Positions 14,204-22,585 of a stretch of DNA of 53,785 nt are shown here, one piece after another. Positions within the stretch are counted from its first letter, which is position 1, and the number at the start of each line of letters is the position of its first letter. Below the pieces are notes generated by a model that was given only the letters and a program-made list of their open reading frames with translations, was not told the origin of the DNA and ran no database searches. This DNA is from Krasilnikovozyma curviuscula. Its lineage: Eukaryota > Basidiomycota > Tremellomycetes > Cystofilobasidiales > Mrakiaceae. Position numbers and translations under genes: made by a program. The stretch is taken from the NCBI GenBank assembly GCA_014825775.1, contig MVAQ01000145.1, positions 1 to 53,785 of the forward strand. The letters run 5' to 3'.

Positions 14204-14379
14204 CTTGAGAACTGGATGGACAGAACTCTTAAGTGACCCACGTTCAAGGAAAGCAGATGGGGTTCTGGCCACCTCAGGTGAAAAATCTAATTTATTTACG
14301 GCGGATAAAATATCAGGCGCTCTGACCTTTTGGATCGGAGGCGCAATCGAGTCACTTTCAACCTCCCCTTGTTCTGACG
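14204..14379 (-). repeat. 3' LTR of the copia element
   Basis: 176 bp, same sequence as 18839-19014 by eye. The pol frame reads into and through it. It contains the palindrome CACCTCAGGTG. Confidence 0.9.
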
Positions 14380-14390
14380 TTCCCCCTTGA
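14380..14390 (-). other. polypurine tract
   Basis: On the element strand the sequence CAAGGGGGAA sits directly before the 3' LTR, the expected place for plus-strand priming. Confidence 0.65.
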
Positions 14391-15735
14391 CTAGGATGCG
14401 CCTCGAGACCAAGAGTGTGGCGAAGATGGAGGAAAGGCTCTTTGGGAAGAGGCTTGGTGAGGATGTCGGCAGAGTTGTTGGCAGAGGGAACATGCAGGAC
14501 TTCGATCTTGTTTTCTGCCACATATTCCCGAATGAGAAACTCCCGGAGCTCCATGTGTTTGTTGCTGTCATGTTTGACAGGATTCTTGGAGAGTGCTATG
14601 GCGCCCATATTGTCGTTGTAGATGGGTGTTGGACCAGGATGAAGAAGTCGAAGACCCTTCAAGAGTCGTCGAAGAAAGATACCCTCGCGAGCAGCATCAG
14701 AGGTAGCCATTGTCTCTGCTTGGGCAGTGGACATAGCAATGGTAGCCTGGCGACGAGACTTCCACCCAGCCAAACCACCAAAGGACTTGAAGACGTAACC
14801 AGTAGTGGACCGAGGAGTATCCAAGCAGCCACCCCAGTCCGCATCCGCGTAACCAAGAAGAATCTGGTTACCAGCAGCAGCATCGTAACAAAGAGTGAGA
14901 TCCGACGTGCCACGAATGTAGCGAAGACAATGCTTCGCCGCATCATAATGAGTTTGGGACCACTTGCTGAGGTACCGAGAGAGGATGGAAGCAGCGTAGG
15001 CAAGATCGGGCCGAGTGATGGAGGCTGGATAGAGGATCGACCCGACAATCTCGGCATAGTTGAGGTGTTTGACAATGGCAAACTCGGCATCAGTCGCTGG
15101 AATAGGTTGGAACTTGGGGGGAAGAGTTGTTTTGGCAATGTTGCAGTCCTGCATCCCAAATCCAGCGAGCTTAGCATTCATGTAATGCTCCTGCGACAAC
15201 CAGAGTTTCCGATTAGGCCGGTCTCTGAAGATGTTGATGCCGAGGAAGTATGAAGCTGGACCGTTGTCCTTGATCTCAAACTTGGAATTGAGAAGTGTTT
15301 TGAAAGAGTCGAGAGCGAGGCGAGAGTTGCTGGAGATGAGTTGATCATCGACGTGAAGGGAGATGTAGATGAGCTCATCATTCCAAAGGCGGGCGTAGAT
15401 ACAAGGATCGGCGTCGGTGGGAGGGAAGCCAACAGATCGAAGCCAAGTGTCAAGTGCTCTGTTGAAGATGCGAGGAGATTGACGAAAACCGTAAAGAGAC
15501 TTGAGACACTTGACGACAGAACCGTAGGGGATATTGCTGCCTTCGGGTGGATAGACGTAGATGTCTTCTTCAAGGTCAGCGTTGAGGAAAGCAGCTTTGA
15601 TATCAACCGAATCGCATTCAAGGTCGAAGTAGTTGATGATCGAGAACATAACCCGCAGACTATCCTTATGCGCCACCGATGCGAAGAGCTCGTTGAAGTC
15701 GCGACCAGAAATTTGACGGGAGCCATCAGCGACCC
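14380..15735 (-). pseudogene. copia reverse transcriptase and RNase H region
   Basis: The RVT_2-type polymerase reads VDIKAAFLNADLEEDIYVYPPEG and LYGFRQSPR; the catalytic pair is in ISLHVDDQL. Typical copia RNase H follows: LGYADADWGGCLDTPRSTTGY, then YNDNMGAIALSKNPVKHDSNKH, and the tail HVPSANNSADILTKPLPKEPF. The frame is broken near 15735, relative both to the integrase frame and to a short third frame carrying the MKPLRGMWVFTKKIDGDTG segment, so small indels have disrupted this part. Downstream the frame stays open through the whole 3' LTR and ends at 14153, outside the element. Confidence 0.9.
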
Positions 15736-15739
15736 ATAA

Positions 15740-17632
15740 TCAGTAGCGATGCCAGTATCGCCATCGATCTTCTTGGTGAACACCCACATGCCTCGCAGAG
15801 GCTTCATCCATCCTTCCTTTTTCACAGGCGCCATACTTCTTCTGCTTCGCCAGTTCCTTCTCGACAGCTGGCATCCACCCCGATTCCCATTGTGGCGAGT
15901 TGCGGGCCTCAGTCAAGCTTCGAGGATTTGTGGTGGAAGACATGAGGGCTTGTGCGAGTAGAGCAGAAGAAGCTGTGGTGGCGTCAATGTTCAGTGCGTA
16001 GGCGAGTAGCGCAAGAGGATCGTCCGATTCGTAATCAGATTCATCAGGAAATCTAATTTGATCGTTGAGAATTTCTGGTTCAGATTCATCTTGTAAGGAC
16101 TTCTGTTCCGGCCTTGGTGAATAACTGAGTGGAGATTCAGTGTGCCTGCCGCGCCGTTCCCGCACTGGCTCTTCGGATGCTGTTGGTCTATCTAAACCTG
16201 CGTCTGGCCGATGACTGTTTTTCCGTACTCCCTCTCCAACAGTATTCCGAGAGAGCGTAGGGCCAAGGTGTAGTTCGTCGCTCGACTCCGATGACTGAGA
16301 GGAAGAGCGTCTGTGTAAGCCTAACCGATTCAGCCTTGGTTGAGAAGAGAGAGAAGACTCAGCTTCTGGGGTTGGTGAGAGGGACCGCCCGCCCTCTCGA
16401 CTTACGTTCCCTACTTCATGCGGCTCGACTGAAGTAGTTGGGGCGTCTTCCTCGTCACCATCAACCGCTTGCAGCTTGTTGAATGGATCCTCAAACGCTT
16501 TGTTGATCTTGAGCGCGTCTGCATCTTTTGCGAAGATGACGTCTCTGGTGATGTAGAATTTTCGCCGTTCATTGTCGTACACTCTATAACAGTGTGCAGT
16601 GCCTTCAACGTAGCCCATCAGCTTAGCTTTAGCGTAGCGGGGACGAAGCTTGTTGGATTCTGAATGAAGACGATAGTAGCACTGAGCGTTGAATCGTTCG
16701 AGATGATTATAGTTTGACTTGATGCCACCACGGAAGACCTCCTCGGGTATCTCTCCAGTTGCTGATGTTGGGACGCGATTGCGCGAATACTCGACATAGG
16801 AAGCCGCCTCCGCCCAGAAAGTTGCCGGTCGTCCTGATGCGACGAGGAGAGTGCGGACGCCGTTGAGAATGGTGAGCATCATCACACGCTCAATACGAGC
16901 GTTTTGGTTGTGAGCGTCTGGTGGAGAACGAGTGTGCTGAATACCCTTTGAGTCACAAAACTGTTGAAAAGCGTTGTTCGAGAACTCTCCACCGAGATCA
17001 GAGTGAAGATGTTTGACCTTGAGACCAGTGGATGTTTCAACCAAATTGACGTATGCCTTGAACCGATCGAGCGCCGCATCCTTCGAGCGCAGAAAGTAGA
17101 GTTTGATCTTCCTCGAATGGTCGTCCATAAACGCCGCAAAGTACAACGCCCCTGAAGCAGATGGGGTCCGGACTGGGCCAAAGAGGTCGGCCCAGATCAA
17201 TGCTCCAGTTTCGGTCGCGCGAGAAGAAGCTGATCTTGACGGGAGACGAACGCTCTTGCCTAGAATACAAGACTCGCAAGCAAAAGCATTTATATCACTC
17301 TAAGTGAACACAACACCCTCCCCCAACCGACCCAGCTTCGCTAGTCTATCAACATCTCTCACGTTCAAATGACCAAGTCTATGGTGCCATTCAAAGAGAA
17401 GAGTTGAGTTAGATGACGTCGAAGAGGTTGCAAGAGCTGAAGAAGGTTGTGACGAACGGGATAAGGGATCGTCAAGGATGTATAATTTGTTGTGAACTGA
17501 GGCGTGTGCCAGTGGGTTGTTGTAGCGATCGAGGATGGTGCAAGCAGTCGAGGTGAAGTTGCAATGAAACCCGTCCTTGGTAAGAGCGGAGACTGACAAG
17601 AGGTTTCGACCGAGGCGAGGAACGTACAGCAC
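15740..17632 (-). pseudogene. copia GAG-pre-integrase and integrase region
   Basis: The pre-integrase zinc-binding part reads LLFEWHHRLGHLNVRDVDRL and ends with CESCILGK. The integrase core follows: the first Asp in LIWADLFGPV, DDHSRKIKLYFLRSKD, LHSDLGGEFSNNAFQQFC and NARIERVM. One in-frame TAG (17300-17302) replaces what looks like a Leu codon between GVVFT and SDINAFAC. The C-terminal half is a long acidic/Ser-rich linker. The frame is lost after MPAVEKELAKQKKYGA. Confidence 0.9.
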
Positions 17633-17652
17633 CTCCTTGAGTAAAAGAGAGC

Positions 17653-18195
17653 CTACACGTACGTCACCGACATGGGTTGCTGGAATGACGGTGTTGTTGG
17701 CAACTCGAACAGACCGACTGGTAGGTTAGCGTTGATGAGGAAGTGCATGTCATTGACCATGTTTTCTGAAGCACCGGTATCAACAACGATAGAAGCCTCT
17801 CCGTCTGAAGCGGCGTACGTAGCGAGCTCGGTGGTGACAGCACAGTTGAATGCCTCGGACTCCTCGTACGGTGCCAATGACTCGGTGTTGGCGAAGGAAG
17901 AGTTGTTGGAAGAGCTGATATCAGGTGACGAGATGGTGGTGAGATGAGCTGTTGCTGGTGTGGATAGACCCATAGCTTTGAACCTCTTTACTGCTTCGCA
18001 CTCTTCTGTGGTATGATTGGTGGAGTTGACGTGGAAAGAACATTTCTTTGGTGGTCCTTCGTATCTTCTGCTTCCACTTCCACCTTCACTGATCCCCTCC
18101 TTCCTTCCATGCCCAGCACCACTCCTCCCTCCAGCCGAAGCGACCAAGGCAGCAGCCTGACCCGCTGCGGAAATTGACTGCTCCCCCTCCAACCT
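17653..18195 (-). pseudogene. copia nucleocapsid/protease region
   Basis: A zinc-knuckle-like stretch (CSFHVNSTNHTTEEC) comes before the aspartic protease active site IVVDTGASENMVND. After NANLP the true continuation (SVRVANNTVIPATHVGDVRV) is in another frame, so a one-base indel lies near 17715. An amber codon (18196-18198) separates this frame from gag without a frame change. Confidence 0.85.
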
Positions 18196-18804
18196 CTACC
18201 ACTCCATCGTCACTGCTGAAATAACATCCTCACTCTTCAAGGTTGATTGCTGGTAAATGTTTTGAACGATAGTGGTGAAGGATGGTGGAAGGGAGATGAG
18301 AAGCAGGATGGAAAAGACGTGGTCGCTCAGCGGCGGTGTCGGAGTGGAACCGCAGAGACTGCTGTATGTTGACCTCATAGTGGAGAGGTGTGACACAGGG
18401 TTGGTACCCTCTGCAAGCTTGTTGGTGACCAGAGAAGTGACAAGAAAAGCTTGTTGCTGACCAGAGGGGGTGCCATACGTGGCAGTGAGATGCAGCCAGA
18501 GCTCTTTTGAGTCGAGGGAGTTGATGACTGAGTCAGGGATGAAAGGATGAAGTGCATCTGATATGGATTGGAGAATGAAGCCGAAAGCTTGTCTGTTCTT
18601 CTTCTTGAAGTCGTCGACGGTTGTCTGGTTGGTTCGACCCTCGTTCAGGGCTGGTTTGGTAAAATTTTCCTCCAACACCTCTTCGCAGTCTTTGATGAGC
18701 AGCGTGGTGAGAATACTGCGTCTCCATGGCTGATAGTTACTGGATCCTGTAAGGAGAGGTTTGGATGGGTTGAATGTGTGAGAATTTTCGTCGCTGGAAG
18801 CCAT
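18196..18804 (-). pseudogene. copia gag region
   Basis: It starts at the ATG giving MASSDEN (18804), just after the primer-binding site. It contains the copia gag pattern: LTGSSNYQPWRRSILTTLL, then SKELWLHLTATYGTPSGQQ and ILLLISLPPSFTTIV. It ends at an amber codon directly followed in frame by the protease part. Confidence 0.85.
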
Positions 18805-18826
18805 GGTCGACGTGAAAATTTGCTTT

Positions 18827-18838
18827 GGGCTCATAACC
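18827..18838 (-). other. primer-binding site matching the tRNA-iMet anticodon arm
   Basis: The plus strand reads GGGCTCATAACC directly beside the 5' LTR. This is the anticodon stem-loop sequence of eukaryotic initiator tRNA-Met, so the element strand is complementary to an internal tRNA segment. Copia of Drosophila and some fungal elements prime from such a half-tRNA. Confidence 0.75.
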
Positions 18839-19014
18839 CTTGAGAACTGGATGGACAGAACTCTTAAGTGACCCACGTTCAAGGAAAGCAGATGGGGTTC
18901 TGGCCACCTCAGGTGAAAAATCTAATTTATTTACGGCGGATAAAATATCAGGCGCTCTGACCTTTTGGATCGGAGGCGCAATCGAGTCACTTTCAACCTC
19001 CCCTTGTTCTGACG
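18839..19014 (-). repeat. 5' LTR of the copia element
   Basis: 176 bp, same sequence as 14204-14379 by eye. In the element orientation it begins CGTCAGAAC and ends GTTCTCAAG, so it lacks the usual TG...CA ends. Confidence 0.9.
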
Positions 19015-19371
19015 CCCATGAGCTATTTGCAGTAGTAACTTTTCGGCCAGTTGATAAGTGAAATCCTCTGGGGTTCTAATGAGTAATTTCTCCATATCAA
19101 GCCTAACGTTGTTGTATGAAGTTTCTTTGAGACCACGGAGGATAGACATGGCGTGTTTACTGTCGTCAATAATTTCACCCAAGTTAACAAGGACGTCTTT
19201 GAAGTCGTTCATTTCACGAAGGTAGTCAATGATGCCTCCCTCTGAGCAACGATGAGTAATGTACTGGTCGTTGATAGTGAGGACGTCGGCGATGGTTCTG
19301 CCGGAGTAGAGGGATTTAAGGTGATCGATAAGAATAATAGGGTGGGTGGTGTAGGTGGAGCTGATATGGAT
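19015..19371 (-). pseudogene. copia-type gag fragment (outer element, upstream half)
   Basis: The frame reads SLYSGRTIADVLTINDQYIT, then RCSEGGIIDYLREMNDFKD, NLGEIIDDSKHAMSILRGLK and a Leu-rich end. This is the UBN2-like core of copia gag. It continues in frame at 14203 once the inserted element is removed. Upstream it is cut off at about 19372 where the GCGC-box repeat begins, so its own N-terminus is missing. Confidence 0.75.
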
Positions 19372-19494
19372 TGTTGATATTGCGCCGCGACTCGTTAAGC
19401 GCCAAAGCGCGCCTCCTATATCGTAGTTTCATTTGCCTACGAGACTTGCACCTCGAACTACTTCTGATACTAGTTCCTGGTGCAGTTAAACAAT
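19372..19494 (+). repeat. GCGC-box repeat, copy 1 (LTR-like)
   Basis: Begins TGTTGATATTGCGCC and contains GCGCCAAAGCGCGCC, a TATATCGTAG box and a tail ending CTGGTGCAG. Related copies lie at about 20197, 20639 and 20703. Copy 2 directly follows a copia pol tail, so the family is probably an LTR. Confidence 0.6.
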
Positions 19495-19727
19495 AAATCG
19501 ATGGCCGTACTCTTTCTTCATCCGGTACGTCAGACCTTTGAGAAGGCTGTGAGAGCTTCCAGGAAAGAAAGCTGATCCCCAAATTGTCCGGGTATGAGTG
19601 AATTACAGGCGGTTGAGGTACTGAGTGTTGAACAGAACAAGATACACTACGCAAACTGATAAGTACGATCCGGATCTTCTATATCATAATGAGAACATAG
19701 ACTTACCTCAGTAACTACCACACTAAC

Positions 19728-19866
19728 TGTGAAGTTGACTGAGGTAAACGGCGTCTGTGACTCGTGTTGCGAATTAAATAAACAACTAAACAAAAATCTG
19801 CAGGACAAATAGAAAATTCCAGTCCTCGCCAAAAGTCAACTCAGAGAGGTTTCTACGACGACATTT
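19728..19866 (+). repeat. left arm of a ~140-bp inverted repeat
   Basis: Pairs with 20378-20519 on the other strand with clear but imperfect identity. Shared landmarks are GTTGACTGAGGTAAACGG, CTGCAGGACAAAT and GCCAAAAGTCAAC. Probably internal retrotransposon sequence present twice in opposite orientation. Confidence 0.6.
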
Positions 19867-19869
19867 TCA

Positions 19870-20050
19870 ACGCTCTTCACCTCAGGTGAAAAATCTAACT
19901 CTATTTGCGCTAAAATATCAGGCGCCTTTAATTCTTTTGCGGCGCAACCAGATTCACTACAACTACCATGCTCCCCTTTCTCTGAGGAGAACCCCATCTG
20001 CTTTCCTTGAACGTGGGTCATTTAAGGGTTCTGTCCATCCAGTTCTCAAG
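19870..20050. repeat. rearranged fragment of the copia-type LTR
   Basis: 19990-20050 matches the first ~60 bp of the LTR (14204-14264) in inverted orientation. 19873-19925 matches the LTR middle (CACCTCAGGTGAAAAATC, then AAAATATCAGGCGC) in direct orientation. The piece is therefore an LTR with its first third inverted, and is diverged from the intact pair. Confidence 0.65.
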
Positions 20051-20051
20051 G

Positions 20052-20202
20052 AAATATAATCACTTCAGTCGTGATGAAGTTGCGAATGGAACATTTAAGA
20101 TTCTCCCTGTTGGAACGAAGGAGATGGTCGCAGATATAGGCACGAAGGTCTTGCCGAGAGATGTTCATCTTGGGCATTGTAGAAGCTTGGGTCTGTTGTT
20201 AT
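20052..20202 (+). pseudogene. copia pol C-terminal fragment (plus strand)
   Basis: Reads YNHFSRDEVANGTFKILPVG, then TKEMVADIGTKVLPRDVH and a final CRSLGLL. This is the usual end of copia RNase H. It stops right at the start of GCGC-box copy 2, giving the layout pol tail then LTR. It belongs to a different element from the intact one and has the opposite orientation. Confidence 0.75.
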
Positions 20203-20370
20203 AGCGCCGCGACTTGCTTAGCGCCAAAGCGCGCCTCCTATATCGTAGTTTCATTTGCGTACGAGACTTGCACCTCGAACTACTTCTGACACTTAGTGGT
20301 GCAGGTTAGTAGCATATTGGTATTATTATCTATGAACCACTTCTGATACTTAGTTCCTGGTGCAGCTAAG
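20197..20370 (+). repeat. GCGC-box repeat, copy 2 (LTR-like)
   Basis: Begins TGTTATAGCGCCGCG and shares GCGCCAAAGCGCGCC, TATATCGTAG and ACTTGCACCTCGAAC with copy 1. The motif ACTTCTGA(T/C)AC followed by a GGTGCAG end occurs twice, as if the tail were duplicated. Confidence 0.6.
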
Positions 20371-20377
20371 TCTAACA

Positions 20378-20519
20378 AAAATGTCGTGGTGGAAACCTCT
20401 CTAAGTTGACTTTTGGCGGTGATGGGATTTTTCCATTTGTCCTGCAGAGTTTTTTGTTTATTTGTTTAGTTGATCCGCAATGCAAGTCGCAGACACCGTT
20501 TACTTCAGTCAACTTTAAC
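20378..20519 (-). repeat. right arm of the ~140-bp inverted repeat
   Basis: Reverse complement of 19728-19866 with substitutions and small indels. It lies just beyond GCGC-box copy 2. Confidence 0.6.
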
Positions 20520-20638
20520 GTAACTGCAATCGGAACTAAAAGTATCAGAAGTAGTTCGCTTTGAATCTCTGGATGAAGAGACCCTTGCTTAGTCAATCCA
20601 CAATGCTGAATGTAGATGAGGTTCTCTTTGTTGGTATT

Positions 20639-20699
20639 GTTGGTATTGCGCCGCAACTCGCTAAGCGCCAAAGCGCGTCTCCTATATAGTAGCTTCATT
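20639..20699 (+). repeat. GCGC-box repeat, copy 3 (truncated)
   Basis: About 60 bp with GCGCCAAAGCGCGTC and TATATAGTAG, without the CTTGCACC tail. Copy 4 follows almost immediately, in tandem. Confidence 0.6.
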
Positions 20700-20702
20700 T
20701 TG

Positions 20703-20816
20703 TTAATATTGCGCCGCGACTCGTTAAGCGCCAAAGCGCGCCTCCTATATAGGTGTACCTTCTGTGCACAAGACTTGCACCTCGAACTACTTCTGATACT
20801 TAGTTCATGATGCAGT
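20703..20816 (+). repeat. GCGC-box repeat, copy 4
   Basis: Includes GCGCCAAAGCGCGCC, TATATAGG and the full tail ACTTGCACCTCGAAC through a TGCAG end. Confidence 0.6.
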
Positions 20817-20830
20817 CATCTAGTCATTTC

Positions 20831-22585
20831 AATAACTCCGAAGCTTGCTGAAAAGGCTGAGTAGGAGGAGTTAGTTGTGACACCAAATTTGGGTCATTGT
20901 TGCATTTGTAGCTTCCCCTGCGAGTGGGATGATGGCATAGAAAATTAAAAAATCGCCCCAGTGGCAAATAATCTCGACTGGGACGCTGACCCGTCCCTTT
21001 CGCGAGCGGCAGTATCTTGCTACTTAGATAAGAACAGCTCTTATCAAACTGGAGCCCGAGAATCAAAACCTTCGAGGATATTGTAGTGGAACGCTCTAAA
21101 ATTGTGGGCAGCTCTCCCGATGTGGTTACAAGCTGTAGCTTGACCCCTGTGAGAAACAAGGTAGTTATTTAAGTAAGGGACAGCGGAAGGGAGGGAGTAG
21201 AAGCGCGGTAAACATACAGATGTCACACTATAGTTGTTACATTGCGGCTTGATCCTAAATGTAACAATGCACACGAAGACGCTGGACGTTGATGAGATAG
21301 GTGAAGTTTACAATCATTACTCAGACAACCCAGCACACCATGTTTGTACATCTGGCTTTGAAGTGCGTCGCTCGAGAGGAGGGCAAGGACTTTAGCAACT
21401 AGCTGAATCCCTGCTAGACGTCGTCGTGCATGGTGAAATCAAATCTTGCGGGAGGAGACGCAACTGATGCTTGGTAGTGACTGAGTTGGTAGCAAGATGT
21501 CATTGAGGGTGTCTTTGGACATGCAACCCTTTTAAAAAAGGGTCAGTATCACACTGGAAAGCTAGGTCACGCATGACCTACGGATCACTGTAGAGAACAG
21601 GGCGGCTTCAAACACCACAGCCCCGGCTATTTGTCTCATTGAACTAACTCCTGCCCCTTTTCTACTCTACCATCATTCTAAAGCAAAGGACACGTACTGA
21701 GGTCATCTCAGCTAGGGTCTTGCTAAAATCCCAATTATCAAAAGACTCGTTAGACCAGCTGATAGACACCGCGCACTGCTTACAGGCTGTATGTAAGCTT
21801 GCAGAGCGTCAAATGAGGATTCTGTCGCTCCCGAATACCACTCTTATTGATGTTTTTCATTTTTGTTTCAAGTTGAGAGACAGAGCAAATAGGAAAAGCG
21901 TGGTGCCAGCTCAGTGTTGAACCATCCATCGCAACAGATTCTATTACTATCGCTGGTTGGTGCACAGCTTGTATTATCCCAAGTATGTAACCATGATCTA
22001 ACCATAATTTGTATGGCCCCTATTTGTGACTTATTGGTAGGTACTATCTAGTGCGATTATGCGATAGTAAACACATTGAATCATTCACACAGCAGCTATG
22101 GTTCTGTTAATCGTGATCATATCTGCAGGGGATCTTCTTCGGGCTGTATAAGAAGATTGAGAGACAATGCCTTCTGAATTCAGGGTTCTGCACGCCCTGT
22201 TGTGCTGCTGGAAGAGACATCGATTACAGCGTCGAGCTAATTTGCGGTGAACTTTGCAATGCTATGCTAATCACCGTAAGAGGCAGAGAAATTGCTTTCT
22301 TTTTCAAAATTTACTTTTGAAAATAGAAGGAATGCTCCCATAGGTAAAGTGGGAAAATGCACAAAAATATGCCTTTATTGGCTTTTTTTTTGGGCCATCG
22401 TCAGGCTGTCGCGCGTGCGAGAGTAACAATCTCCTGAATTCCATCCACAATTGGTTCAGCAGGCAAGAGTAAGGCAGGCATTTTAATTTGTTGGATGTCT
22501 TAGAGACATCAAAATCAGCACTGACTTCGAGCTTTCTCTTTTCTGACGGCAGCTAGTCAAGTCTTCCTAACTTTTGTCTTCCGAT
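20831..22585. other. intergenic, KAP95 upstream region with no recognised gene
   Basis: About 1.75 kb. Open frames here (for example 21720-21920 plus, 20824-21159 minus) match no family I know. A CGCGAG box near 21000 resembles boxes in the 13-kb inverted-repeat element. Probably degenerate transposon sequence plus the KAP95 promoter. Confidence 0.35.

Larger units (their letters stand above)
14204..19014 (-). mobile_element. Ty1/copia-type LTR retrotransposon, 4811 bp, nested
   Basis: Two 176-bp LTRs that I read as identical (14204-14379 and 18839-19014) bound an internal region in copia order gag, protease, integrase, RT, RNase H on the minus strand. The 5-bp duplication CCCAT flanks it (14199-14203 and 19015-19019). 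A polypurine tract (AAGGGGGAA on the minus strand, 14380-14390) abuts the 3' LTR, and a primer-binding site for initiator tRNA abuts the 5' LTR. It is inserted in the gag of another copia-type element. The coding region carries two amber stops and at least three frame breaks, so this copy is not autonomous as sequenced. Confidence 0.93.

Noticed and set aside
14387..15253. 288-codon plus-strand frame
   Set aside because: Lies antisense to the RT/RNase H frame and has no family features.
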